Positions 9,219 to 15,664 of a stretch of 16,608 nucleotides of DNA are shown piece after piece. The stretch spans positions 1 through 16,608 of the forward strand of contig JAGRJA010000064.1 of the NCBI GenBank assembly GCA_020443005.1, read 5' to 3'. Both the position numbers and the translations under genes were made by a program. This stretch comes from Pseudomonadales bacterium (GTDB taxonomy: Bacteria > Pseudomonadota > Gammaproteobacteria > Pseudomonadales > UBA7239). The notes under the pieces were generated by a model. The model searched no databases and was not told where the DNA came from. It worked only from the letters and a program-made list of their open reading frames with translations. How positions within the stretch are numbered: position 1 is the first letter of the stretch; each line of letters begins with the position of its first letter.

Positions 9219-10478
9219 CTACTTTCTTTTCATCGACAGAAAGAATTCGGCATTGGTTTTGGTGTCTTTCAATTTGTCGAGAATGAATTCGACAGCGGGA
9301 AGATCCTCCATGCCATGCAGAAGTTTTCTCAGAATCCACATGCGTTGCAGCTCATCTTCAGCGGTGAGCAGGTCTTCACGACGGGTGCCGGAGCGGCGAA
9401 TGTTGATGGCCGGATAGACGCGTTTCTCGGCGATCTTGCGGTCCAGATGAAGTTCCATATTACCGGTGCCCTTGAATTCCTCATAAATCACTTCGTCCAT
9501 TTTTGAGCCGGTATCAATCAGGGCTGTCGCAATAATCGTCAGGCTGCCGCCCTCTTCAATGTTTCGCGCGGCGCCGAAAAATCGCTTGGGTCGTTCAAGC
9601 GCGTGGGCATCAACGCCGCCGGTCAGCACCTTACCGGAAGATGGCACAATCGTGTTGTAGGCGCGGGCAAGCCGGGTGATTGAATCAAGCAAAATGATGA
9701 CATCTTTTTTGTGTTCAACCAGCCGTTTTGCTTTTTCTATAACCATTTCGGCAACCTGCACATGGCGAGAAGGTGGCTCGTCGAAGGTGGACGCAATCAC
9801 CTCGCCTCGAACGGAGCGTTGCATCTCTGTAACCTCTTCAGGGCGCTCGTCGATGAGCAAAACCATCAGGTGGCATTCGGGGTTGTTGCGGGCGACAGAC
9901 TGCGCAATATTCTGCATTAACAGTGTTTTACCGGCTTTTGGTGGTGCCACAATCAGACCGCGCTGACCTTTTCCGATCGGGGCAACAAGGTCGATGATCC
10001 GCCCCGTGAGGTCTTCAGTACTGCCATTGCCCTGTTCCAGCACCATGCGCTGGTCCGGGAAAAGCGGTGTCAGGTTTTCGAAGAGTATCTTGTTTCGTGA
10101 ATTCTCGGGTTTGTCCAGGTTGATTTCGCTGACTTTGAGCAAGGCGAAGTAGCGTTCGCCTTCTTTCGGGGGGCGAATCTTGCCGGAAATGGAATCACCT
10201 GTGCGAAGGTTAAAGCGCCTGATCTGGCTGGGGGAAACATAAATATCATCGGGCCCGGCCAGGTAGGAGCTTCCTGAAGAGCGCAGGAATCCGAAGCCGT
10301 CCTGAAGAATTTCAAGTACGCCGTCGCCATAGATATCTTCGCCACTTTTGGCGTGGCGTTTCAGGATAGAAAAAATAACATCCTGCTTGCGGGAACGGGC
10401 CAGATTATCAAGGCCCATGCCTTTGGCAATGTCTACGAGTTCGGCGATTGGTTTCGCTTTAAGGTCGGTAAGATTCAT
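9219..10478 (-). CDS. rho: Transcription termination factor Rho
   Basis: Rho is the hexameric RNA-dependent ATPase that ends transcription at untranslated C-rich RNA. At 419 residues it has the length of E. coli Rho, and key residues sit at the same numbers: RNA-binding DGFGFLR at 60-66, Walker A PPKAGKT at 179-185, catalytic E211, R212, Walker B ILLDS with D265, the Q loop near SGKVLTGGVD (281-290) and arginine finger R366 in SGTRRED. The N-terminal helical domain MNLTDLKAKPIAELV is typical. No Shine-Dalgarno is visible before the ATG, and the leader is C-rich and carries a hairpin, which suits the known autoregulation of rho in E. coli. It lies between trxA and ubiD and probably has its own promoter at 10689-10717. 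Confidence 0.98.
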   Translation of the reverse strand: MNLTDLKAKPIAELVDIAKGMGLDNLARSRKQDVIFSILKRHAKSGEDIYGDGVLEILQDGFGFLRSSGSSYLAGPDDIYVSPSQIRRFNLRTGDSISGKIRPPKEGERYFALLKVSEINLDKPENSRNKILFENLTPLFPDQRMVLEQGNGSTEDLTGRIIDLVAPIGKGQRGLIVAPPKAGKTLLMQNIAQSVARNNPECHLMVLLIDERPEEVTEMQRSVRGEVIASTFDEPPSRHVQVAEMVIEKAKRLVEHKKDVIILLDSITRLARAYNTIVPSSGKVLTGGVDAHALERPKRFFGAARNIEEGGSLTIIATALIDTGSKMDEVIYEEFKGTGNMELHLDRKIAEKRVYPAINIRRSGTRREDLLTAEDELQRMWILRKLLHGMEDLPAVEFILDKLKDTKTNAEFFLSMKRK

Positions 10479-10520
10479 GAATTTAGGTGTCTACAGGTTT
10501 ATTGCAAGTGGATGGGTAGC

Positions 10521-10537
10521 TGTGGCGAACGGCCACA
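10521..10537 (-). promoter_or_regulatory. Hairpin in the rho leader
   Basis: Perfect inverted repeat TGTGGC / GCCACA with a five-base loop, about 43 bases before the rho ATG. It has no U-tract and so is not an intrinsic terminator. It interrupts the otherwise C-rich, G-poor leader and could affect Rho loading or ribosome access. Confidence 0.4.
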
Positions 10538-10688
10538 ATGGTTAGTGAAACAAGGTAAAATTCGGGGTTGGTTACCGATCCGTTGGCGAATTATCGAAAG
10601 TTTTAGGTAAATTGGACAACGGACTGTTTTTATTCAGATGCGTATGAGTAATCTGCTCTGATTGAGCCTTCCCGCTCGGTTATGTCGA

Positions 10689-10717
10689 AGTATAACCACA
10701 TCGATAGTTGATGGTAA
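10689..10717 (-). promoter_or_regulatory. Candidate sigma-70 promoter for rho-ubiD
   Basis: On the minus strand, TTACCA (10712-10717, 4 of 6) is followed by a 17-base spacer and TATACT (10689-10694, 5 of 6). The predicted start near 10682 would give a leader of about 204 bases before rho. Optimal spacing and position support it; it is untested. Confidence 0.45.
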
Positions 10718-10745
10718 AGGGTTCGTGATTAACTTTTTGACCGGC

Positions 10746-10760
10746 GCAAGTATCACTTGC
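10746..10760 (-). other. Short inverted repeat downstream of trxA
   Basis: Perfect GCAAGT / ACTTGC stem with a three-base loop, 40-55 bases after the trxA stop. On the RNA strand it is followed only by GCGCCGGTCAAAAAG, with no U-run, so it is not a standard intrinsic terminator. It might stabilise the trxA 3' end or be chance. Confidence 0.3.
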
Positions 10761-10800
10761 CAACAGGTAGCCAGCCAACCACGCCCCTTACCGGCTGTTT

Positions 10801-11127
10801 TTAAAGGCAGCCTTCGACAAAACTGATCAACTCGGCTTTGCTGAGAGCGCCAACCTTGGTGGCTTCCAGCGAACCATTTTTGAAAATCATCAATGTAGGA
10901 ATACCTCGAATATTCAGTTTTTGAGGTGTTTCCTTGTTGGCATCGACATCCATTTTGCAGATCTTGATGCGGTCGGCATATTCGCTGGCCAGCTCATCGA
11001 GGATCGGTGCAATCATTTTGCATGGCCCGCACCATGCGGCCCAGAAATCGATCAGTACGGGTTTGTCAGAAGCGGTAACATCGCTATCAAAAGAAGCATC
11101 TGTTACATGAACAATGGCGTCGCTCAT
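10801..11127 (-). CDS. trxA: Thioredoxin 1
   Basis: Small cytosolic disulfide reductase of 108 residues that supplies electrons to enzymes such as ribonucleotide reductase and is itself reduced by thioredoxin reductase. The active site WCGPCK has C33 and C36. The buried acid D27 (LIDFWA) and the cis-proline P77 (RGIPTL) are at standard positions, and the length is that of E. coli TrxA to within a residue. The frame is open 23 codons further upstream, but ATG 11127 is chosen because a GGAGA Shine-Dalgarno sits six bases before it and the family begins here. Two extra cysteines, C57 and C107, lie outside the active site. It stands upstream of rho on the same strand, as in E. coli, with its own promoter candidate at 11197-11225. 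Confidence 0.96.
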   Translation of the reverse strand: MSDAIVHVTDASFDSDVTASDKPVLIDFWAAWCGPCKMIAPILDELASEYADRIKICKMDVDANKETPQKLNIRGIPTLMIFKNGSLEATKVGALSKAELISFVEGCL

Positions 11128-11133
11128 TTGAAA

Positions 11134-11138
11134 TCTCC
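11134..11138 (-). promoter_or_regulatory. trxA ribosome binding site (decides the start)
   Basis: GGAGA on the minus strand, six bases before ATG 11127. It selects the 108-residue form over an upstream in-frame ATG at 11196 that lies at about the predicted transcription start. Confidence 0.7.
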
Positions 11139-11196
11139 AGTGGTAAAAGGCGGGGTTGCCGGAAGGATTAGAGGCAGCAACCCGTTTGGACTGCAA

Positions 11197-11225
11197 ATAA
11201 TAACGGAAGCCGTGACAGGCATCAA
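11197..11225 (-). promoter_or_regulatory. Candidate sigma-70 promoter for trxA
   Basis: On the minus strand, TTGATG (11220-11225, 4 of 6), a 17-base spacer and TATTAT (11197-11202, 5 of 6). The predicted start near 11190 gives a leader of about 60 bases. It lies in the mscS-trxA gap, so trxA need not depend on mscS transcription. Confidence 0.5.
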
Positions 11226-11261
11226 AGTGGAATACCGAGTTTGGGTGCCTGTTTCAAAAAT

Positions 11262-12095
11262 TTATGCCTGTTTTACACTGATATCCATAATCGGGTAGGG
11301 GATGGTCAGGCCCGCTGATTTGACGGTATTGAAAATCGCCAGATTGGCATTGTACCGGCACTCATAAAACCGCTTGGTCGGCACGAGAAAACGAACACCT
11401 ATATTGATTGACGAGTCACCAAAACTGTCGATGCCTACCTGGGGTTCGGGCTGCTGGCAGACATAATCCAATTTTGCAAGCGTGGTTTTGATGGTTGTGA
11501 TCGCCTGTTCCGGCGAGTTGCTGTAATCAATGCCGATAACTGTTTCCACAAGTTTGAAGGCAAAAGTGTTAGTGAGTACCTCGCCTACAATATGTTTGTT
11601 GGGCACCATGATGTGCTCCTGATCCTCGGTTTCGAGAATGGTGGCAGCGAGATTGATCTGTGTGACTTCGCCAGATACGCCATTGACGGTGATGGTGTCG
11701 CCAACCTTGAAAGGTCGGGTAATGATAATCGAGATGCCGGCGCCATAATTTGAGACAAGCCCCTGTAAGGCAAGGCCGATACCGAGAGTGACTGCGCCCA
11801 GTGCTGCCACGAAAGGGGCAATGGTGATGCCAAACTTGCCGAGGGCGATAACAATAAAACAGAACAGAATCAGCAAGCGGACAATATGACCCAGATAGGT
11901 GCGCAGGGTGATATCAATGTTTTTTCTTTCGCACAGGCTGACCGTGGCGTTGGAGATATAGCGTGAGACAAAAATACCGAGAATAAGAATGAGAATGGCG
12001 CCGAGCACCTGGAAGCTGTAGGTGACAATATACTCGATCGCAGTATCGTAAAGTTTTTCAAGGCCCGAGAGCTCTTGCATGATTTGTTCAGGCAT
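11262..12095 (-). CDS. mscS: Small-conductance mechanosensitive channel, MscS family
   Basis: Inner-membrane channel of 277 residues that opens under membrane tension and releases solutes during hypo-osmotic shock; E. coli MscS has 286. Three hydrophobic segments are visible at about 22-46, 68-88 and 91-126. The third has the Gly/Ala-rich pore helix pattern (ALGAVTLGIGLALQG) ending near Q111, next to the Q112 of E. coli. After it come the cytosolic-domain signatures PFKVGDTI at 128-135 and VPNKHI at 164-169, and the C-terminal IPYP at 265-268. It is a compact MscS, not the larger MscK/YbdG type. The ATG at 12095 has a weak GGA eight bases upstream; M6 is a possible alternative start. It lies upstream of trxA on the same strand. 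A perfect TATAAT at 12131-12136 may be its -10 box. Confidence 0.94.
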   Translation of the reverse strand: MPEQIMQELSGLEKLYDTAIEYIVTYSFQVLGAILILILGIFVSRYISNATVSLCERKNIDITLRTYLGHIVRLLILFCFIVIALGKFGITIAPFVAALGAVTLGIGLALQGLVSNYGAGISIIITRPFKVGDTITVNGVSGEVTQINLAATILETEDQEHIMVPNKHIVGEVLTNTFAFKLVETVIGIDYSNSPEQAITTIKTTLAKLDYVCQQPEPQVGIDSFGDSSINIGVRFLVPTKRFYECRYNANLAIFNTVKSAGLTIPYPIMDISVKQA

Positions 12096-12295
12096 GATTT
12101 TTCCGTAAAAGGTTTGGTGATAAACTGCCCATTATACTATCGAATATACCAATCGTAGGGAACTTTGGTGCCAGTCGATTCAGGGATTTATTGACAGCGG
12201 CAAGGCTGTTAAGATTTGCGAATGTTTCGCCTTTCCGTGAGGGCGATCAGTGGGGGAGTGTTTAATAACTTTTTTTTCAAATCTCAGGTGGAATC
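12096..12295. other. Divergent intergenic region mscS / DUF2780 gene
   Basis: Two hundred bases between divergent genes. The only well-formed elements are a TATAAT on the minus strand and a perfect TTGACA on the plus strand (12191-12196). The latter has no fair -10 at 15-19 bases; the nearest, TAAGAT, is only 13 bases away. A T-run and the AGGTGG ribosome site precede the plus-strand gene. No small ORF or RNA gene was recognised. Confidence 0.4.
12131..12136 (-). promoter_or_regulatory. Candidate -10 box for mscS
   Basis: Perfect TATAAT on the minus strand, which would start RNA about 28 bases before the mscS ATG. No recognisable -35 box lies 16-18 bases upstream, so it would be a weak or activator-dependent promoter, or chance in an AT-rich stretch. 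Confidence 0.35.
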
Positions 12296-12877
12296 ATGCA
12301 AGGTAAAGTTGTTTTTTTATGTTTGATGTTAGTGAGTTTTAATGTTTCAGCCGGTTGGCTTGACGCCATAAAAACCGGAGCCGAAGTGATGAAGGTGGTC
12401 AAGCCAAAGCAGACAGAGCAGGTAGTCGAGCAGGTCCAGCCAGTCGTCAACGCAGCGGAACTGGTGAATGGGGAAAATGATCTGGCCGGTTATCTGGTGC
12501 AAAACATGGGTATTACACCGGAACAGGCAGTCGGTGGCTCCATGGCAGTGCTGGGTGAAGCAAGAGGCAACATGAGCGCGGACCAATACAGTCAGCTCAA
12601 CAGCTATATTCCCAATGCACAGCAATACCAGCCCGCAGAAACCAGCGCAGTGGGTGCAGTGGCCGGCAATCTGGCCTCCGGTTATCTGGCCTCAAAAACC
12701 GGACTCTCCAGTAATACGATCCAGAAAACAGGTAGTGTGGTCAGCCAGTTTGCGAAACTGGGCATGGGGCCGGAACAAATACCGGTATTGGTTAAAGCGA
12801 TGAGCCAATATTTGCAGGCACAGGGTGGCCAGGAATCCGCCAGCTTGCTCTTGCAGGCAGCGGCATCGTTGTTGTAA
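12296..12877 (+). CDS. Exported DUF2780-family protein of unknown function
   Basis: Protein of 193 residues with a clear signal peptide (K4, a hydrophobic run from 5 to 16, and cleavage after VSA at residue 19), so it is probably periplasmic. Residues from about 62 match my memory of the DUF2780 (VcgC/VcgE) pattern: LVQNMGITPEQAVGGSMAVL at 67-86, a YIPNAQQY segment at 104-111, and QFAKLGMGPEQIPVLVKAMS at 151-170 followed by YL...GGQESASLLLQAA. Residues 115-150 are rich in Ala, Gly and Ser, like a linker. AGGTGG at 12286-12291 gives a good ribosome site four bases before the ATG. It stands alone, divergent from mscS, and ends in a strong terminator. No enzyme motif is present and the family's role is not established, so none is proposed. 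Confidence 0.85.
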   Translation: MQGKVVFLCLMLVSFNVSAGWLDAIKTGAEVMKVVKPKQTEQVVEQVQPVVNAAELVNGENDLAGYLVQNMGITPEQAVGGSMAVLGEARGNMSADQYSQLNSYIPNAQQYQPAETSAVGAVAGNLASGYLASKTGLSSNTIQKTGSVVSQFAKLGMGPEQIPVLVKAMSQYLQAQGGQESASLLLQAAASLL

Positions 12878-12897
12878 ATCGATTTTTCTTGACGCAG

Positions 12898-12936
12898 AAA
12901 ATGCCCGTATCGTTGTTGAATACGGGCATTTTTTTT
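12898..12936 (+). terminator. Strong intrinsic terminator after the DUF2780 gene
   Basis: Perfect ten-base-pair stem ATGCCCGTAT / ATACGGGCAT (12901-12910 and 12920-12929) with a nine-base loop, followed by eight T (12929-12936) and preceded by AAAA. Twenty-one bases separate it from the stop codon. The opposite strand has only four T after the stem, so it may also act weakly on the convergent glycosyltransferase gene. Confidence 0.93.
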
Positions 12937-12986
12937 GTCAGATTTTTCTGGCCCGCATTTTTCGTTTTGTGCTCCGGCTTGATGGT

Positions 12987-13006
12987 TTTAGCGGTATCCG
13001 GCTAAA
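12987..13006 (-). other. Inverted repeat overlapping the glycosyltransferase stop
   Basis: TTTAGC / GCTAAA with an eight-base loop. On the minus strand the left arm contains the TAG stop of the glycosyltransferase gene. GC-rich flanks (CCGG on both sides) make it resemble a short extragenic palindrome. There is no U-tract, so it is not a clear terminator. Confidence 0.3.
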
Positions 13007-14081
13007 GCCCGGACGAAGAGCATGAAACTGCGTTGCAAGATTCAAGGGAGCTATCAACAGCCACCTGCTCCCATAATTCATGTTTCAATTCATCCAGTGT
13101 ATGAAATTCTCTTTTGGTGATCCACTTCACCAGTGCTTCAGAAACATCCGGATAACGGATTCTCTTGTTTTGTTTATTACTGTGCAGCCATGCACCTATT
13201 GTGTCTGAATCCAGTTCGTCCATGGTTTCCCCAAGCCCCAATATACGAAGTGCAAGTGCATTCGAGCTTTGTTCCATCTGGTTTTTTACGGGTTTGACCA
13301 GCAGTTTCTTGCCAAGATGTATGCATTCACTGGGCAGCTCAAAACCACTGTTGCAAATCACACCAGAGCAGCTATAAAGATCTTGCTTGAAACCATCGAC
13401 AGACAGCGGGCGAAAATGCAAATTGTCTTTATCCTCGAAAATATTGTCAGGTGAATAAAGATAAAAATCAAAAGCGGCAAAGCCGGCTATTCTGTTAACA
13501 AGGTCTGTCTGGTTTTCAAAGGGAAGATAAACCAGAATTTTATTGTCGACGGTATCGGTTGAATTGTTTTCGACATGCAGTATGGGCGGCATGATGGACT
13601 GATCAAAGTGATGCCAGTGCAGGCCTATCTGGATATGTCCGGGGGCAAAAATCCGCATGACGGTATTGGCAATGATATTGCCGCCCTGTTTCGGTATGTC
13701 GTGATGAAATGCCGGTTGATGACCGATGTTGATCACTGTCTTGCCTTTCAGTTTGCCAGCCCACGCGCTGACCGGTTCAAAATCATTCAGAATCAAATCA
13801 AAGGGCGCGACATCCAGTGAACTGACATCATTAAAGAAACTGAACAGATTGTTTTTCAACAGGGTTTTTGGGTAACTCACCTGTCCGTTCTCGGTATGAA
13901 ATGTCATTCCCTTGCATACCTGAAAGTCGCCAAACGCTTCCATGTCGAAATATTTATCTTTCGGGCGACCACTGAAAAGATAGCTGATCTCAACATCGTG
14001 TTTGGCAAAGTGTTTTGCCATCGCTCGGGCACGACTCAGGTGGCCGTTGCCTGTTCCCTGTACACCATAAAGTATTTTCAT
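13002..14081 (-). CDS. GT-B glycosyltransferase, MJ1255/VC2487 family
   Basis: Predicted glycosyltransferase of 359 residues. The N-terminus MKILYGVQGTGNGHLSRARA carries the GTGNGH loop and is characteristic of the MJ1255/VC2487 family (TIGR00661 as I recall it), related to UDP-glycosyltransferases of MurG-like fold. The C-terminal half has the donor-side pattern GVICNSGFELPSE at 240-252 followed by LVKPVKNQMEQSSNA at 261-275, where bound nucleotide sugar would sit. No signal peptide or membrane segment is visible, so it is probably cytosolic or peripheral. The frame extends 38 codons upstream, but that overlaps the PAP2 gene; ATG 14081 starts the family signature and lies 11 bases after the PAP2 stop. 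No Shine-Dalgarno is evident, which suggests translational coupling. With PAP2 beside it, work on a lipid-linked glycan is plausible. Sugar and acceptor are unknown. Confidence 0.88.
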   Translation of the reverse strand: MKILYGVQGTGNGHLSRARAMAKHFAKHDVEISYLFSGRPKDKYFDMEAFGDFQVCKGMTFHTENGQVSYPKTLLKNNLFSFFNDVSSLDVAPFDLILNDFEPVSAWAGKLKGKTVINIGHQPAFHHDIPKQGGNIIANTVMRIFAPGHIQIGLHWHHFDQSIMPPILHVENNSTDTVDNKILVYLPFENQTDLVNRIAGFAAFDFYLYSPDNIFEDKDNLHFRPLSVDGFKQDLYSCSGVICNSGFELPSECIHLGKKLLVKPVKNQMEQSSNALALRILGLGETMDELDSDTIGAWLHSNKQNKRIRYPDVSEALVKWITKREFHTLDELKHELWEQVAVDSSLESCNAVSCSSSGL

Positions 14082-14092
14082 GTTGTTATTTT

Positions 14093-14617
14093 CTAGGAAA
14101 TGTAAAGAGAGTAACCGGATGAAGCAATCGTTATACCGATTAACGCACCTGCCACTGTATCGAAAGGAAAGTGCACGCCAAGCGCAACGCGACAAAATGC
14201 AATGGAAAACGCCCAGGGTATCGTGAGATAAACAAGTGCAGCGTCAAACCAGAGACAACAGAGTGTGGAAAACAGAAACGCTGCCGAAGTATGACCCGAT
14301 GGAAAACTGAACTCATCCGAGGCTGTTATCAGGCTGCTGAACCCGGAAATAACCATGGGTGGTCGTTGTCTTTTCAGTGTGTTTTTCAGGAAAAAATAAA
14401 TCGTGCGTTCAATGAAAAAGATGCAAAGCATGAGCCATAGAAAGGTGTATCCGGTTTGTGGCTGGATAAATGCATAGATTAGCGCGAAGACAATGTAGAG
14501 ATAGCCATCGGCACTGTGTGATAATGTTTTGCAACACCGGAAAAGTGGTTGGCGAAAGGTGGAGCAACGCAGCAAGAGTTGTTGGTCATAACTGTGTAAT
14601 TGCTCAAGGATTTTCAT
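14093..14617 (-). CDS. PAP2-family membrane phosphatase
   Basis: Integral membrane phosphatase of 174 residues in the type 2 phosphatidic acid phosphatase superfamily, whose members act on lipid phosphates and polyprenyl pyrophosphates. All three catalytic motifs are present: K78...R85-P86 (KNTLKRQRP), P106-S-G-H109 (FPSGHTSAA), and R143 with H149 and D153 (CRVALGVHFPFD), the usual leading Ser of motif 3 being Cys. Hydrophobic segments at about 38-52, 57-77, 112-132, 134-147 and 153-167 fit the small PAP2 fold with a periplasmic active site. It is first in a two-gene operon with the glycosyltransferase, 11 bases apart, and divergent from the hydrolase gene. No strong ribosome site was seen. 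Pyrophosphate recycling and lipid phosphate removal are both possible; the sequence does not decide. Confidence 0.9.
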   Translation of the reverse strand: MKILEQLHSYDQQLLLRCSTFRQPLFRCCKTLSHSADGYLYIVFALIYAFIQPQTGYTFLWLMLCIFFIERTIYFFLKNTLKRQRPPMVISGFSSLITASDEFSFPSGHTSAAFLFSTLCCLWFDAALVYLTIPWAFSIAFCRVALGVHFPFDTVAGALIGITIASSGYSLYIS

Positions 14618-14682
14618 GCCTGTATTGTGCGCATGAAAATCGGGTTTACGATAAGAATCGCGTTAATTTTTGATAAGGGAAG

Positions 14683-14688
14683 AAGGAG
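14683..14688 (+). promoter_or_regulatory. Ribosome binding site of the hydrolase gene (decides the start)
   Basis: AAGGAG lies directly against an ATG at 14689, which is too close for initiation, and six bases before the next in-frame ATG at 14695. The second ATG is therefore the likely start. Confidence 0.75.
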
Positions 14689-14694
14689 ATGTTT

Positions 14695-15471
14695 ATGCGT
14701 ACATTATTTTTTTTATTGAGCCTTTTTGTTTTCCAGTGTTGTCATGCCGGTATTCTGGAGTCAGAAGTGGTTTTTGATAACAGGCTGGGCTCTGCTGTGC
14801 TTTTTCAGCCTGAGAAGTCTCAGCCCGTTAAGGGCGGCGTTATCGTTATTCACGAATGGTGGGGTATGAATGCGCATGCACGCGAGCGGGCGGCGCGACT
14901 CGCAGAAGCGGGTTATGCAGCCATTGCCGTGGATATGTACGGTCATGGCAAGGTCGCCGCACACCCGCAAGATGCGAAAGCCTTCATGACGGCCGCACTG
15001 GCTGAGCCCGATAGGATGCAGGCGCGTTTTGATGCAGCACATCAGGTATTGCAATCACTGGCTGGCGTAGATGCCTCGCGTGTTTTTGCTATCGGCTTCT
15101 GTTTTGGTGGCAGTGTGGTGCTTGAACAGGCACGCAAGGGCGCAGCGCTCGCCGGTGTGGCCAGTTTTCATGGCGGGTTGTCAACGCAAAACCCGGCACA
15201 GAAAGGGCAGGTAAAAGCGCGCGTGCTGGTAGCAACCGGTGGTGCCGACCCGATGATTCCGCCGGAGCAGGTCGGCGCGTTTGTCACTGAAATGTCGGCT
15301 GCCGCTGTCGATTTTGAGTTGTTGAGTTTCCCCGGCGTGCTGCACGGTTTTACCAATTCCGGTGCCGATGCCTTGGGTGAGCAGTTTGGCCTGCCGCTGG
15401 CCTATAACGCCGAGGCCGACCAGCGCAGCTGGGAAGCGTTGATGCGTTTTCTGGATTTGGGGTCAGAGTAA
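14695..15471 (+). CDS. Exported dienelactone-hydrolase-family alpha/beta hydrolase
   Basis: Alpha/beta hydrolase of 258 residues from ATG 14695. A signal peptide is evident (R2, a hydrophobic core from 4 to 14, and a CHA cleavage site at 16-18), so the enzyme is probably periplasmic; the two cysteines there do not form a proper lipobox. The catalytic triad is that of dienelactone hydrolase: nucleophile C136 in GFCFGG, D185 in GGADPMIPP and H217 in LHGFT. The HEWWG segment at 53-57 carries the family's active-site glutamate (E54). Known relatives cleave lactone or ester bonds, but most exported members have no known substrate and none is assigned here. The last residues (GSE) and the stop codon fall within one arm of an inverted-repeat element, so the original C-terminus may have been replaced. 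No aromatic-degradation genes lie nearby. Confidence 0.9.
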   Translation: MRTLFFLLSLFVFQCCHAGILESEVVFDNRLGSAVLFQPEKSQPVKGGVIVIHEWWGMNAHARERAARLAEAGYAAIAVDMYGHGKVAAHPQDAKAFMTAALAEPDRMQARFDAAHQVLQSLAGVDASRVFAIGFCFGGSVVLEQARKGAALAGVASFHGGLSTQNPAQKGQVKARVLVATGGADPMIPPEQVGAFVTEMSAAAVDFELLSFPGVLHGFTNSGADALGEQFGLPLAYNAEADQRSWEALMRFLDLGSE

Positions 15472-15580
15472 TAATCACAACTCCAACTTTGTGATGATGG
15501 AAAATAATGTGTAGAAAAATTTGAAACCCACCTCTTTGATACCGGAAACTGAAAAAAAGAAATGTTACCTCTGACCCCAA
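15457..15580. mobile_element. Short MITE-like element with TTGGGGTCAGAG inverted ends
   Basis: TTGGGGTCAGAG at 15457-15468 is repeated inverted, perfectly for 12 bases, at 15569-15580 (CTCTGACCCCAA). The match continues as TAA against GTAA, with one extra G. The ends bound 124 bases with no ORF of note. That is too far apart for a simple hairpin terminator and fits a miniature non-autonomous element. GGGGTCAGAG-type ends resemble repeats I recall near IS200-like (Y1) transposase genes in proteobacteria; this is memory, not a search. No transposase or clear target-site duplication is seen here. The left arm contributes the hydrolase stop codon. Confidence 0.5.
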
Positions 15581-15620
15581 TTTACTTGATAAGAAGCAAT
15601 TATTTTCATAGGCCGGTTTG

Positions 15621-15642
15621 TTATCTTTCTCTTATAAGATAA
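15621..15642 (+). promoter_or_regulatory. AT-rich inverted repeat upstream of the hemerythrin genes
   Basis: TTATCTT / AAGATAA, seven base pairs with an eight-base loop, lies 22 bases before the first hemerythrin ATG. It overlaps a TATAAG that could be a -10 box, though no -35 fits. It could be an operator or a leader hairpin. The call rests on symmetry and position alone. Confidence 0.3.
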
Positions 15643-15664
15643 GTAAGAGAGGGGAGTTGTAGTT

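Larger units (their letters stand above)
10479..10800 (-). promoter_or_regulatory. trxA-rho intergenic region and rho leader
   Basis: This 322-base gap holds no convincing gene. Read on the minus strand it contains a 6-bp hairpin after trxA, a sigma-70 promoter candidate and then a leader of about 204 bases with no ATG before that of rho, so no rhoL-type leader peptide starting with ATG is present. The last 95 bases or so (10479-10574) are rich in C and poor in G on the RNA strand, apart from one hairpin, as expected of a rut-like Rho loading site. That role is inferred from composition and from rho autoregulation in E. coli. Confidence 0.5.

Noticed and set aside
8610..9506. Plus-strand frames opposite ubiD and rho
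   Set aside because: They are shadows of two strongly conserved genes, with no family signature or ribosome site.
12160..12184. Sigma-E-like GGAACTT followed by TCAGG upstream of the DUF2780 gene
   Set aside because: The spacing is about 13 bases and the -10 part is poor, so it does not fit a sigma-E promoter.
12191..12219. TTGACA as a -35 box for the DUF2780 gene
   Set aside because: The -35 is perfect but no fair -10 occurs at 15-19 bases. The only candidate, TAAGAT, is 13 bases away.
14737..14748. Lipoprotein signal in the exported hydrolase (two Cys near the end of the signal peptide)
   Set aside because: Residues before the Cys pair are F-V-F-Q, not a lipobox, while CHA before Gly fits ordinary signal peptidase cleavage.
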